Part shown: piece after piece, positions 12,701 to 29,600 of the stretch
Layout: each line of letters opens with the position of its first letter
Position numbering within the stretch: the stretch's first letter is position 1
NCBI RefSeq assembly: GCF_902150065.1
Contig: NC_043990.1
Coordinates: 16,310,199-16,374,198 of the forward strand
Direction: 5' to 3'
DNA from: Myripristis murdjan
Taxonomy: Eukaryota > Chordata > Actinopteri > Holocentriformes > Holocentridae
DNA: 64,000 bases
Notes under the pieces: generated by a model
Told to the model about the DNA's origin: nothing
Databases searched by the model: none
The model's input: only the letters and a program-made list of their open reading frames with translations
Made by a program: the position numbers and the translations under genes

Positions 12701-14473
12701 TCACAATAAATGTGATACAGAAATGTTTCACTGAATGAAATTCAGGACGATGACCAGATGTATGTTTTTGGACATTACACCTGATACTGAAATAATGTCT
12801 AGAAATGAAAAGCATATTTAAAAATGAAAAACTTCACGTGACAACCCCTTCTTTAAAATGATCTTTGCTGAGCAATGGTCTCAAGGCAGCCGAAATTTTT
12901 AAACATTATTAAAGGCTAAGAGTGACTTTGAAGTTCCGTGAATGACAAACTCTCAAGTGTTACAAATGGATAAACCTCAGGTTAATAAATGCCATTCCTC
13001 TTCCTTGAAAGTGGCACCGGGCCGTGGAAAGGAGCCAATGCAAAATCAAGAAAACATCCCAGCCAAATTTCAATTTGACTTCCAAGACCATGATAACATG
13101 AATGCCTTCATGTCGTTCAGGTGAGAGAAAGACTTGCAAAGGTGCTCTGAAGCTCCGCCATCATCACCTCGAAATAACTGTGTGATTCTTAATCAAGCCT
13201 TGTATGCTAATTGTTTTTATGTGTCTCCAAGGTTACCTTTTACTGGCACAAATACCATCATATCCATAAAAGGACTGCAGAGAGATGATGAGAACAAGAG
13301 AGAGGATGTCCCACTGAGTGAATTTTATCACCTATTTATTCCTCACTTCTCTCAAACTGTTCTCAGTCATGGTTTTAGTAAAACTAAACTTTGGCAATCC
13401 CTGAGGAAACACTGGGTGATTCCTCCACAGACGCGTCCTTCTGCACAGGTTAAGTCCTGAAACACTGCCTGCTTTAAGGTGGTAGCTGTAAAACACACCC
13501 ACAACATCCAGTATTGAGGATTTACCTTTAAACGTGTGCTACTTTGCGCCACAGCTGGCCATGTCTGACCCAGGACAAGAAAGGTAGTGTCCACAGCGGC
13601 TTCTCCATTTCCTTTTGAAACCATAGACTGTCACCGAATCCCCACCCATGCCAACGTCTCTCTCAGGGAGGACAGAGCCAGGAGCCAGTGTGTTAAACAA
13701 TGACATTAGACATCCCCATGCTGTCCTAGTGGATCTCTGGCTGGTTACAATAAGGATAGTGGCGTCAAAAAGAAAACCACAATGTTGTTTAAGGAGAAAA
13801 ATGCCAATAGCTACTTTTTTTTAGACCTATCATTATATGGATGCCAATGAACTTTTCACTTATGAAAACTCATTTCCAACAACATATTTTAGATCCATGC
13901 ATGTTACTTTGAGATTAATTTTATAAATACATTTGAATGAAATAATTGTGTTGAAACCTATTGAATAAGCCTGGTATAAGTCTGGCACATAAATGTTATT
14001 AACATCCCTCAAGTGAAGTTGGTCAGTGCCAGCCCTGTTTGCTCATACTACAAGATAAACAAACAAAAACAAATATTTATGGAAATCTGAAATCTAAAAT
14101 CTTTAGATATTTTTTCAAACTTTGCAAAACCTGGCCAAAAATACAGCTGGTGTAAATTGTTTTTTTTTTTTTTTTCCCCTCCAATACTCTGTTGACAAAG
14201 CTATATCTAGGTCTAATAATAATTATGTATAATCCATATAGGCCTATATTTTGGCCACTTGAATATTTCGAATGTCATTTACTAATACATGTTTTCTTTT
14301 TTAGTTTATTAGCGATATATCTCTGAACATACAGTGGAGTTTGTCTGGATGTGAGGTGTGTTTGCGCCTCAGGTGAGCTCACCTGTCGTGCTGGCTCCGT
14401 TGCTCTCCTCGGGCTTAGCGCTGGGTCGAGTCGTGTCTACGGCTGCAGTTTGGGAACTGGTGGAGCAGCCCAT
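6798..14473 (-). CDS. erich5: Glutamate-rich protein 5-like small acidic, Ala/Pro/Glu-rich protein
   Basis: Four coding exons on the minus strand: 14473-14383, 10695-10387, 6972-6919 and 6811-6798. All have GT donors and AG acceptors and agree in phase, giving 155 residues. The product begins MGCSTSSQTAAVD, a myristoylation/palmitoylation-type start like human ERICH5 (MGCSSS...). It continues as a low-complexity Ala/Pro/Glu region with three near-identical APEAAA units (exon 2), then SAEATGPQPEPKTEETP and a four-residue last exon (APSE). The family function is unknown; membrane-tethered disorder is inferred. Position between rida and rpl30 matches human ERICH5. It is far shorter than the human protein (about 374 residues). 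The last two exons are less certain because they are short. Exon 2 read without its donor would run 26 codons further to a stop near 10310. Confidence 0.72.
6973..10386. other. erich5 intron 2, no further gene seen
   Basis: About 3.4 kb of AT-rich intronic DNA. A weak tRNA-like stretch on the minus strand near 9110-9175 is discussed under findings. Nothing else recognisable. Confidence 0.5.
10440..10530 (-). repeat. In-frame 18-bp tandem repeat inside erich5 exon 2
   Basis: About three copies of an 18-bp unit encode (A)PEAAA(A). Units are nearly identical at DNA level, which suggests recent slippage and likely length polymorphism. Confidence 0.7.
10696..14382. other. erich5 intron 1, no further gene seen
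   Basis: About 3.7 kb between erich5 exons 1 and 2. Open frames of 60-108 codons near 12942-13460 show no family resemblance or supporting splice structure. A poly-T run lies at about 14160-14175. Confidence 0.5.
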
Positions 14474-15648
14474 CCTGTCTCCTGCACATAGAGGACTGCG
14501 GAGTGAACTTCAGAGTTCCAGCTGTGGAAAGGTGCCACATGCGGCGATGACGTCGTGCATAGATAGTCTCTATAAATGGAGAGGACTCCAAACTGTGGAC
14601 AGCGAAAAAAAAAAAAAAAAAAAAAAACGGGAAGGAAACAGGCCGCTGGTCGGATTCCTCCAGCCCCGTGCGTAATTGCGCACCGGTGGAGGCAGCTGTT
14701 CCGCGTAAAGAGGTGTGCTCAGGACTTTGGGTCGTGCCGACAAGTTCCTAAACAGTTCGCAGCGCCAGTGAGATGCACGGTGTGTTGTGTCCTGTAGGCT
14801 TGGCTGTTTCCAAGAGGCACAAGCAGGGAGACCCAGAAGCCTGTTCAGTCAGTGCGCAGTTGCCACCTATCGGGACGGGGGGGACTAACCCCGCTGTCGG
14901 AGGCCCTGTCTCCACTTGGTGCTACAACGCGTCTTAGGCGATCCGATCACAAGTGGACAGCTGTCAGTCACACCTGGCATTAAAATGTCTCCCGTTTGTA
15001 TTTGCAGTTTTTTTTTTTTTTTTTTTTTTTGTAAGAGAGAGAGAGATTGAGAGGGAGGGAGAAGGGGGCACAGTAAAAAAAAAAAAAAATGGTAACACCA
15101 TACAATGAAATTCTTACTTTGCTGGTACTCCTTCCACATAAAATAAATAAAAAATAAAATAAAAAATAAAATTGCATTTAACAGGCACCAGGCATTTGAC
15201 AAAAGGAGATATTCTTGCTCACTCCAGCCTCATTTTAATGCGCCGCCAGTTACTTTAAATGTATTTCACATCTGTAAATTATTACAGACTGGACCTCTAA
15301 ATGCGCAGGTGGGTGGGGAGTCTCCCTCTGTCCTGGCTCTGATGTGTCAGAAATGACAGATGAGGTTTAAGAAAAAAAAAAAGAAAGGTAAACCCAGACA
15401 GTGGTGAAACGAGTGGACATTTACATTGTCGGCTGTAATATATTTCTGTTGTATTCCTATGGTAACTCCATCATGTCAAGGGTTGGGGAGAATTGCACTG
15501 CCACAAAGTTTAAGAAAGGTGGCCACCTCTGAATTTTATATAGAAGAAAAACCTTGCATGTTGTCAATACATATTTTAAAATTGTTGTTGTATGTGAATT
15601 AATTGCCTTGAAAAAATCAAATGTAATAATAAAAAAAATATATAATAC

Positions 15649-15677
15649 CCCCCCCCCCACCCCCCCACCCCCCCACC
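15649..15677 (-). repeat. C-rich tract with interspersed A (G-rich on the minus strand)
   Basis: Three long C runs separated by single A bases. The minus strand has the pattern of a G-quadruplex former and the plus strand that of an i-motif. No function is claimed. Confidence 0.6.
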
Positions 15678-15798
15678 CTCTTGGACTGCTTATTGATTGG
15701 TTGTAGATTAATTATTTGTTTGCAATCTTGTTAAACTACTTTTTTTTTTTTTTTTTGCATTACAGCTCTCATCTGTAATTATGAGACCACTTCAGAAG

Positions 15799-16110
15799 CA
15801 GAATCTGAATCAGAAATACTTTATTGGATCTCCGTGAGGAAATGCTGTCAGCTGGAGTTGCTCACATTCTTAAGAGAAAAATACATTATAAGCATAGGTG
15901 AAATTAGAAGAAATAAAGAAAAAGAAATATAAAAATATGTGCATTTGAAATTTGTGGGGAAAAAAGTATGTGCATCTTGTATAAATGTGTACATTAATCT
16001 CACTTGTGCATTAATCCTAGTTGTAAAAAAGGTATATGCATTATGTGCATTTTGCATGAACATATGCATTAATCCTACAAAAATAATCCAACAATAAATA
16101 CAGAAATAAT
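15799..16110. repeat. Probable 3'-end fragment of a fish non-LTR retroposon
   Basis: The segment starting AATCTGAATCAGAAATACTT, followed by TATTGGATCTCCGTGAGG, resembles a very common fish repeat tail (AATCAGAAATACTTTATTGATC type). It is followed by AT-rich sequence with repeated TGTGCATT/ATTAATCCT words. Assignment is from memory of the motif, so the family is uncertain. Confidence 0.4.
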
Positions 16111-16529
16111 AAAGTGGGTTCATGAACCACCTCTTGAGTTGACAGCACGTTAGTTAACTTCTTGTTCTCGCGACATCACGGATTTCTCGTTGACGCGCTG
16201 GGCAGGTTGTCAGATCTACAAGTCATCTGCACCGTGACTCTCCGTTGCTGTTCTCGATGCGCTGTCCGCGACGATCAGAGCTCGTGCGCAGCGCTCGTTC
16301 ACGCGGGGCCGCGAGAACGGGCGGATAGGAGCGCGGTGCACCATGGGACTTCCTTTCTCTCCGAGGCCATATTGGCGATAAGTTAACAGTAAGACGAGCT
16401 CTGCGTTTTATGATTAAAACTCATTAGGATTTGCCTGATTTTGTGCTTTCTTCTCACCCGAGTGTTAACGAGACCTTTCTGCTTCCCCCTGTCGCCTCCA
16501 GGTCGGCCGGATCGGACTAAACAGCAAAC

Positions 16530-19827
<3,298 letters not shown>

Positions 19828-19870
19828 AGCTGTTTCCCCACATTGTTATAAATAAAGTTGGTTGAAAAGA

Positions 19871-22800
19871 TACCTGTTGTTGCGATTTCATTTTTGATTG
19901 TGTGCTGCAGAAAAACCTGGGATTGGGTTTTTGCTGGTGATGCTGTTTTAAAGGGTGGAACCTGCCTGTCCAGATGTGGTCTTCCACTCCTCACAGACCA
20001 ACCAGGTGTGAGAATCTACATCAAATGAGCGCAGGAGTCAATTTTTTAACATCCAAACCAGACTCAAGGATGAGTGGCATTAAAATAAACTGTTAATTAG
20101 TGGTGGAATTTGAGAGAATTATCCCGTATTAATAAAACTAATTTGGGACTAGTGCTGGGACAGCTGTCAGTGTAGAAATTAGGGCTGATTACAGCAGAAT
20201 CAGTTTTATTGTGAAGCGGACACTCATTGGCAGCTGGACTGGACCAGGTGTCAAGTCCAGTGTTTATGTCAGAGTTCAGTTTGTCCACAAGAGGGTGCTG
20301 CAGTCCTATCTGCTGGCCATGGATACTTAAACTAGATGGGTCCCAGCATTTTCCTGCTCTAGAGAGAGGGATTTCCCTCTGTTTTGGTAAAGCTGGTTTC
20401 ATTATGGGAGAGTTAGCAGAAGAGCCGTCCAGGGGAACAGGTAACAGAATTTACCTGGTTTATTTAACAAAGCTCCATAATTGTAATTGTGAGAAAATCT
20501 GACAAATTGGATTTTGCAATTATACACAAACCAATGTGACAAACACCTTTCCATGTGGATGTTAAAATTACATAACCATACATCTTGGCTAATGGTTTTT
20601 CTCACTTACATAAACCTTGGGGAAGACCGGCTGCACACTATCAGCTGCAGCCTGTTGACTGACTGTAATCGAGTAAGGACGCGTTCCTGTCAGAGGTATT
20701 AAAAGCTTTACTGGGTTGTAGTTCTCCTACATACGTACTGAGAGTCAGATGTCTTGGTCAGGGCGAAGAGGTATATACAGACCCAAAAAGTGAATAGTTG
20801 GTCAGCTGGGTGTCAAGTGAACCACAAGCAAAGCACTTGTTTAGGGTCCTAAATCAGAGGATGAAGAAATTTTACACAGTATTTTAAAGATGAGTTCAAA
20901 CTGAAGGAAGGCGGTGTATATTTAGGCACTTCTTTTTTTTTTTTTTACTTCAATGGTGAACTTTGTGAACATGTCATATTAGAAACAACTAGACAATTTT
21001 AACAAACAAAAGGCAGTGTCAACATTTTGAAGGGATCGTGATTGACTAAATTGTTCTGGTGACATGTCCTTTGTCTTAGGAAGCTAGACTCAGGCCTGGT
21101 GCACCAGTTGCTAAGCAAAAATAAATTGGACTCAGTACAGAGATGTTGCCAAGTACTGGAAATGGAAAAGTCAATAACAGCCCATGAATTAAACATAGAC
21201 ACGTGTTGTTATGTGATGTGCAAAGATCAGTGGGAACCTAGTAACAGCTGACACACACAGGCTGTGTCATACTTGAATGCTTTGCATGGATATGAAGCTG
21301 TTTCAGATCTCAGACTTCATCAACAACCACCTCGGCTCTTGCGTAACATCATAATCCATCATCAGAATATCTTCTGGACGTGTTGGCAGGCAGGGGCCTG
21401 GTGGGCTCGTGGCCAACCTGTGCTGCGAGTGGTGTGGTGAACATCACACCAGCACAAGTGACCGTGTGTATTTTTAACTTCAGAGAGAGAGAGATGAGTA
21501 GAAAGACACACTTAATTCATCCTTCACACAGTAATGGATATTTTTGTATTCACTGCCAATCTGAGGCCCACGTGCAGCTTTGTGTTTCCACAGAGAAATC
21601 CACTGGAAGGGCCCCAGTGCCTTGCTGAAGGGTACTTCACCAGTCCAAGTGGATTAACTAGATCAGCCTCTCTCTATAATTTATGTTCAACATCCTGCAC
21701 ATACCCTTCTGGTTGTCACACGCACCGAATGAGCAACCCTCGGGCTACACATGTGTGCATGAGATCATATCAGCAGTTTCCTCAGTAGGCTCTTCATTCT
21801 CAAAGCAAATTGGATTTGCATGGGTCAGATCGAGTTCAACAATCATGAAAAGAAACAGCAGCACCGGGGCAACCAAATACCAACAGTCACCTAAATTGAA
21901 AAGTTATCAAAAACTGAATGACATATGAGTTCATATGCCATCCTACTTTATATTTTGCAGTTATGGCAAATGTTGAGCTGAGGTTTTCTTTAGGTCTATG
22001 TAGGACATTTTGTTTATTTTGGTGAAGGAAACCAAAGCAAGATTTATCATTATCTCCAAAAAGTGTTTTAAAACATCTTTTTTTCCATATTAATAACCAT
22101 ATACATGTAATGGAATTTTGCTTCATGTCTCCTTGTCTTGCTGAGCACATGGAAGAAAACTCACCATGTAGGAGGAGCCAGTAACACCAACACTGGCATT
22201 ATGAAGTCCTTCCATGACAATAGTAGTTTTCCCAGTCTCTTTTAATTTCTTGAGTCTGTCATGCAAAGGTCATGTTTATAATTTTAGACTAAGTCAGTGG
22301 GTGAATCACCTCTAAAACCACGTGGCCTTCATTCCCTCAGGGGGATGCCAAGTTGTCAGGATTAGAAGTTGAAGATATTTTCCCCCTCCAAGATTAAAAC
22401 CCTGGCCATCCAACAGGGAGTAATTTATCTACACAGAGACAGAGACATAAGCCCGACCCCCCCCGTCATTCATTGAGTGGTTGGCCCAGTTTTTCCACTC
22501 ATTGCCTCGCTAAGCCGTTTTCTTGATTCCCAATTAAATCAGATGAAATCATCCCATATGATCTGTGCACGTGCAGTGGATGCCCTACACAAAACGAGGC
22601 CAATATTTCAAGGGCCAGAGGGTGTTCAGAGCAAAGATGAATTAACCGGCGTGAACGACCTGCACCATAAGCAGAAGTGAAGCTTGTTGTAGGCCTGCAG
22701 CTACTTCAGCAACTATTAGTCTTCCTTCACTTATTTTTGGGGCAAAGGGATATATTCAATAGTGAATTTGTGAGCTTAATTTGTTTGCTAAATTCTATAC

Positions 22801-24350
22801 ATTTACACACAATCCCAGATGAGTGAAGTATTAGACTTTTTTTCTAACATGAGCTGACTGGAATGTAACATTGATTTTTCCTAAATCCACATTTTACTGG
22901 ACGCTATAGGTTTTATCTCACATATGTTGAGTGGCATTATTGATCATAAACTGCTTTGATGGTTTCTGGACGGTATCAGAACAGCACAGGCTGATGGAAA
23001 AATAAAGTTTGACTGTCTTGTCTAATATAGTCCATGCAGTTCTACTTGATCATGTTTATGCTTATGAAGTAAGTTTAGTAGTTGTATCGCTAGGTGAATG
23101 TGATAGTGAGAAAATTCACGAGATCTGCTCTAAATCTGATGCAGGTCAAACAAATTCGACTGATGAATTTTCCCATAAGTACAATTTGGGCTTTGTTTCC
23201 TCTCTCAGACACAACCCACCTTTTTGAAGCTCATGTTTCTGCACTTGCAGACCATTTTCCCTCTCACATCAACAGTGCTGAACTGTTTGACAAACATTCC
23301 AGCAAGAAAAGAGACAGCGTATGACCTACTTGTTTTATTCCCCCGTCCCAGAGGCAGAAAGTAGGTGAGCGTGTCTGACGCTGCCAGACCCAAGGTAATG
23401 CCAACCTCCATTTTGAAGCAGGGAAGTCAGCCGAGTAAATCCTCGCTGATCCGCCAGCCTGTGGGCCCTCGCTGGGTGAGGGACAGTGAACCTTGGAGAT
23501 CAGCTCAAAATCATTCCCTAAGCAGTTCAAACTCTTAAATCAGACCTGGAATCAGTCTGTGTGGCAGTATAGAATGACCTGTTGGGATTTGGGAATGAAT
23601 TATGATGATGCTTTAAATAATAAAGTTTATAACTGTTGTTGGTTACATATATGGAGAATATGTACAGTTACAATGAATTATTATGATTTGCACTGTTTAT
23701 GCTATGTGAATAATAAAGCAGGCAAAGCGATTAATGTGATATCAAAATTAAAATAAAGCAAACTTCAATTTTAACCACCCACACCAAAAAGGCTTCTAGT
23801 GTTTAGGGACTGGAATGGAGTCAGTTGAATCATCCATCAATGGGCCAGGCAATGTTTCTTCCTTTCTTTTTTTTTCTTTTGGAGGGGGCGTTTGGTCACT
23901 GCCAACATACTGGTAGTCACTTCGACTAACTTTCAGCCCACCATTTTCGATGTGAGTGGTGGTTTCCAGGATGGAAATTCGCTTATCAGCAGGACACAGA
24001 TGAACAGCCAGAAGTTTGGAAAGGATGTTTGTGATGTTAGCTGCATACCAAAGCCAATTCTGATAACAAGATAGTTCAATTTAAAGTAGATTTTTTTAAC
24101 AGGCACAGTCTATCAGAATATTTGTTGATAATGTGTGGTATAGAAAAAACAGTACTATAAAGTAAGTAGACTAGAGCCTACCCAACCCCATAACAGAGTT
24201 ATTGCCATCACGGTACAATGAGCAATTCTTCAATATATGGATTGTCTGTGATGCTGTTCTGTGAGCCACACATGGCTGCAGCAACGACTGACCGTAAACT
24301 TAAAAACAGACAAAATCAATAAATAAATGCAACAAATAGCGCTTGAGGTT
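19871..24350. other. Intergenic gap between rpl30 and the laptm4b 3' end
   Basis: About 4.5 kb with no convincing exon on either strand. In mammals MATN2 lies between LAPTM4B and RPL30, but no von Willebrand A or EGF-like coding was recognised here. Only short low-complexity runs (for example T-run near 20932-20946) were noted. Confidence 0.5.
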
Positions 24351-25293
24351 TTTATTGTTCAGAACTGAAAAAGACATGAGCCCATGCAGATCCAACAAGA
24401 AGATGTGTGTGACAGTCAGGAATGAATGACCAGTGATGGAGAACAGTCTTGAGTGGTTCTAAAGAAATGAGGCATCAGCCAGCCCTGGTTCAGCCTGAAG
24501 TCTTTAGACCTCTATTTCCCACATGACAGTGAAAGTATGAAATGCTGACTCACAGTTGCTTTCATGGTTTTGAAGCTTGCACCAGCCAAACCAGGGTGTC
24601 CGATAACATTAGAACCACTTTAATGGTGAGAGCCAGGTACAGCACATCATGGTAAAAATCAAACAAAAATACACCAAAATTGTGCCCAATGATCTTACAT
24701 TGACTTTAAAGTGCAAATTTGTCTTCAGTTTTGTTCAAACATTGTTGGATTTGCAGAAGCTGTGGTCATAGCTCACACTGGGACAATGATGAAGGGGCAA
24801 ACGTGGCTACATTATGAACTACAGTATTAGCTAGTATCAAATGCAGCACTACTTCATGATCTTGTATTTTCAAAGCCTAATAAGTTGCTGAGTGCACTGT
24901 TGCATAGCTTCTTGACTGATTAAAAAGTAACTTTGATTTTATGATATTTTTCTGTTGACAGGAAATACTACATGGAGATTAATGAGAAAAATGGGGTAGT
25001 GTATCTAATTTTATATCTCCCCCAGTTATTTTGATAATGCTATATCTATTGCCAAAATAACTCGAGGCAAAAGACAAGCATTTACACTTTCTTTGACTAG
25101 CTGCATATACAGTATATTTATTTTGTGCTACTATGCTATGCTAAATCAAAGCTTTAGATTCCCATCAATGGTCAATTCAAAAGCTCATCAGCACTGAAAC
25201 ATACCAAAATGATATCACTGCATGTGCAAAAGAAATTGTTCCTACATACAAAGGGCCTAGGGGTAACAGCATAACCTCATACAAACAGCACAC

Positions 25294-25331
<38 letters not shown>

Positions 25332-26625
25332 CACGTACAGCAGCATGTCACGCCATCTTTGTAAGAAAATGCCCTCAGTCCAGCTAAGTTAGCTCAGCTA
25401 AAATCATCAGATTATACATCATGATCCATGTAAAAAAAAAAAAAAAAAAAGACACAGTCGATGCTGTTGCAACTACAACTCGACAGAACACAAGACAGAT
25501 GTCACATACCCATGTTTACATATTTATATTTTGTGTATTGCCTTGAGTGTGTTTGGGTGTGCATTGTATATCTGTAATGAGTGAATGCATGTTTAAGTGT
25601 TTTACCGCATAAAGATTAGATAGGTGCCAGTCTTTCAAATCCTTTGAGATCTTGGAATAGGATAGCAGGGCTAATTGGACTGCAACTGCAGACTGCAGTT
25701 GCAGCCAATGGATGAACAAGTTTTTCAACGGCAACCAATGGGTTTATACTTTTACAGACATTGTGTTACATGGATACAAAAGGAAGACGTCATAGTGGTT
25801 ATTGGTCAAGGAACCCTTTTCAAGATCTTCCATTTCCTGCTGGACATGCTACATGGTTACACAAATGAGTATTCTAACTCAACAGGACGTCCTCTCGCTA
25901 TTCAATTCTTTTTCTCTCCATTTATACTGTTATACAAAAAAGTTGTACAAAAATACCCCCGACATTACATTCAATGAGGGAATTTGTCAATTTCTGGAAA
26001 AGTGCTCTTGCATAACCGATCATGTGTATCGCATTCCACCTCCCTGTCTCTATTTCTCTGCTGTTTTTCAGGTAGTTCATTTCCAGACAAGACCACAAGG
26101 GAGATTCACAGTATTGGGAGTTAACAGTTGCTGGCCAGACCGGTGCGCATTTCAATCACAGAAAAGTGCAAATTAAATGGGGGCAGGGTAGTCAGGGTGT
26201 GTGGGAGTTTAGCTGACACGTATGCCGCATTGCCAGAGAACAGCAGCTGCCGAGAAAGAGGGTTGGTGGGGGAATCACTGTGAAACTGTCCTTGGAAGAG
26301 GACAGAGGGGACGAGTGGAGAGGACATCACATACCACAATAGCCAGTAGAGGGGGGAGGAAAGGGAAGAAGAGGTCAGAGCAGACAGCAATACTGGCTCA
26401 GAGTTGCCCTAATCTAATCTAGGGTTGGATCGTCATCCAAATGTTTACCTCTAGTGGGGAAAGGGCAGGATCACAAATCCAACCTGAAACCAGCCTCTAA
26501 GACCTAAGATCTTTTAACACGTCTTGGCCAGCATTGAGCTTATATTGTTGGAGCGAGACGTGGTAAGTGTGTCGAGATTGAGTGGTGGAGTTTTGGGGTA
26601 CAGGATCCAGCGGCGAGGATGTCCC
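24351..26625 (-). other. laptm4b: Probable long 3' UTR of laptm4b
   Basis: Follows the laptm4b stop on the minus strand. The farthest candidate AATAAA (minus) is at 24356-24351. The region holds (CA)n at about 25293-25326, an A-run near 25432-25450 and a perfect 12-bp palindrome at 25680-25704. The extent is inferred. Confidence 0.35.
25293..25326. repeat. (CA)n microsatellite
   Basis: A run of about 15 CA units, directly visible. Confidence 0.9.
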
Positions 26626-29600
26626 TCATGCCTCCATGTACTGGGGAGGGGGCTCCTTAGGCGGAATGGCAACAGCCTCTTCATAAGGTGGCAGCAGAAC
26701 CTGAAACCCAACAGAGAACCAAATGCCAGTTTAGTGTCAATTTACTGTGTCTCAAATATGGCCTCATCTATTTTGCTGAGAAAGCCTTACCAGATTTATG
26801 TTGTTTAATCGTGACAGATAGCTTTGCTACAGTCATGTGCACTGCATATTGTGCTGCATAAACTGTATATTACCAATGTTTATCTTAAACGTAATTAGGT
26901 TCTTAAGACTAGAATAAACTGATGGTGCACATGCATGCACATTTTTCACCTATGTGGGAGGAAATAACTCTGTTTTCCACTAAGGCGCCAGAGTCTAAAA
27001 GACCAAATCAGAAACCTCAAGATCACAGAAAAATAAAGAAACAAACTAGTGTTAGCCCCTTATTGTCACACCACTCTGAATCTGTTCAAATGATTTTGTC
27101 ATACCAATCGGGAATGTGTCTTTCAGCCTGAACTAGCTCTTTCTGGTAAGCAACTTTTCTGGCAAACAACTTCTTTTCAGAAACTCTGTTCTCTTTTTAT
27201 GCCCAGATTTGCTTAGGGTCAGCCAATCAGAATGCTCTCTCTTGGTAACTGCCCACAACTGGCCAGCCAACAAGACCCGATAGTGCAGGACAAACCACAC
27301 AAACTATGGGTGGCTAAGGATGGCTGGAAGAGGGTTAACAACCGATGGTCGGCTTAGTGTGTCACTGGCTTTACATTACCAATTTGTTCTTTAGTAACTC
27401 ACACTGTATGTCATACAGTATATACAATTACATTTTTTTTTATTTTTTTTTTTTTACAAAATTTTATAGTTTTGATTCTAATTTAGATAGCTTAATCTTT
27501 ATTACAACTATAACTAGTACTCCAACACCCCCCTCTTTCTTTTCTGCTCTAAATATGTTGACCCTCTAGAAGTCGTTGCTAGCTGCAGGATAACATCCAT
27601 TGACATTTCTAGGGCTGCACCTGACTCACAATTTACGGAGTCGACTCCAAGTCCGCCTTTCAATACTATGAATTGACTACTGCAATATATTCCAAATGCA
27701 TTTTTAAGAGAATGCGTTTTGTTTTATTGTCATATGGCGATACCTGGTATCTAAAAAAACAACAACAATCCATGACTTTTCAACTCTACCTTCTGATTTG
27801 ACTGCGTAGGTCTATGGATCATTTAACTCGCCAGTGTTCTCAGGGCACCCCTACACATTTCCCTGCTTTAAAGGCAAGACTGCCTTTTATCTTAGTCAAA
27901 GGTCTTCCTCCCTAAATGGTGTTATAAAACCACCACTGCTGCTAAATTCAGGGAAGAAGGACATGGGGGGGAGGGCGAGAGAGAAAATATGCTCCAAGGG
28001 AATGAAATTGTGAAACAGCTAGGGAGGCCAGGCAAACACATCACTAGGAGGATTTGAAATGAAGCGGACAAGCACAGACAATTATGTAACGTGTCCAGAA
28101 GAAGAGAGGAGGAACAGAGGGGGGGTGGGGTGGGGGGGGGGTAAGAGCGAGTAAGAGCGAGAGCAAGGGAGAGTGTGCATTTTAATGGTATTTATATAAA
28201 AGGATGGCGGATAAACAGCTACTTCATGTAGCTGCACTTCATGTTGGAGGCTGCAAAAAGCCATTTAGAGACACCGCTGGCTTTCTAATTGTAGAAATAG
28301 AGAGCGCTCTATTCACTCAGCACTCGGCTGGAAGGAGGGGATGCTGTGATATAACCATGTGGTCAGTGCTTTGGCCTATATTGGAGCCATTTTAACCTGT
28401 GCCACAGATATTTGTTGCATTAAAATACTAACAAACCCCAGGCACATTCCTAAATGTACTAATTAAAATGCTTATGACTTGTGCAGTGGCCTCTATTTTG
28501 ACCTAGTTATTTTTGCCTCTGGATTTTGCTGCATTTTAATTTAATTTTAAAGTTTTCTTGGTTGTGTGTGTGTTTTCTTGGTTTCCGAATTGATTTGGAT
28601 GATTCTTTGATTGTAAACATTCATGTACAGTGATGGGCTGATTCCTGATTTAATGGTGGATCGCCCAAAAAAACAACTTACAAAAAGCTGATTGTGGTGA
28701 ATTTCCATGATATGGATAATCAAAAAACAGGATAATCGTGAATATCCTCAGAATGGCATGAAAAGGCTGTCTAGCTCACTAACATACACATTGCAGTGTT
28801 CACACAAGTCTGAATATGTCCTTGTTTGTTTTTCACTAAAAATGACGCTCAGTATTAAAACATGTCTCCTATCTGTGATGCAATAAAAATACTTGTTTTT
28901 TTTTTTTGTTTTTTTTTTTAAATGTAAGGAAGCATGATTTCAGTATGTTTTCCTGTTTTTTTTTTTTTTTTTTGTCTTTGACAAGCCTAATGATAGATAT
29001 TCCGTCAATATTTCATTGATTTGTTAATATAATTCTGTGGGGTTTTATTTAAAAGCATAAAATGTCCAGACTTATCTTTTAGTATTGTTGATTTCTACAC
29101 AAATATATTTGCAAAAATCTAAATTAATATTATTATTATTATTATTTTAAAAATGTACTGCACTAATTTACTCACTTGAAATTACACTGTATATTTAACA
29201 GCATGGAGGCATGGAGCATGGAGGCTTTATCCAGTTTTTTATTTTCACAGTTCCCTAAGCTGTGTTTAACACTACACAAAATGACAAATTTAAGCTCATT
29301 AACTGTTAAACCAAAAGAATTTGCTTCAATCAGTTTGGGAGATTATAGGCCTTACAATTCAAGTCAATTCAGTTCAAATGGAGCTTTATTGGTGCAAAAT
29401 CGAATAAAGAAGTTTGCCAAAGCATATTGTTATATCACGTAAACGGTTTAAAGGTTTTTGAAGGCCAGTACAGATACCAGTATTTTTAGACTGCCAACTG
29501 TCAATTAACACAATTTTGAGGGAATATTCAAAATATTTAAAAATTTGACCATTTCCAGTGTTATGTTTATTTAACTTTATTCTTTTATTCTGCTTCACAC

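Larger units (their letters stand above)
14474..16164. other. erich5 upstream region and gap to rpl30
   Basis: Non-coding. Contains A/T homopolymers (14605-14627, 15009-15030, 15075-15089), a C-rich tract near 15649-15677 and a retroposon-like fragment (15799-16110). The erich5 promoter should lie just above 14473. Confidence 0.5.

Noticed and set aside
12942-13460. Open frames of 60 and 108 codons in erich5 intron 1
   Set aside because: Composition and lack of splice sites or homology are consistent with chance.
27598-27850. Possible second hAT-like element starting TAGGGCTGCACCTGACTC
   Set aside because: A left end resembling a hAT terminus is visible, but no matching right end or target duplication could be found.
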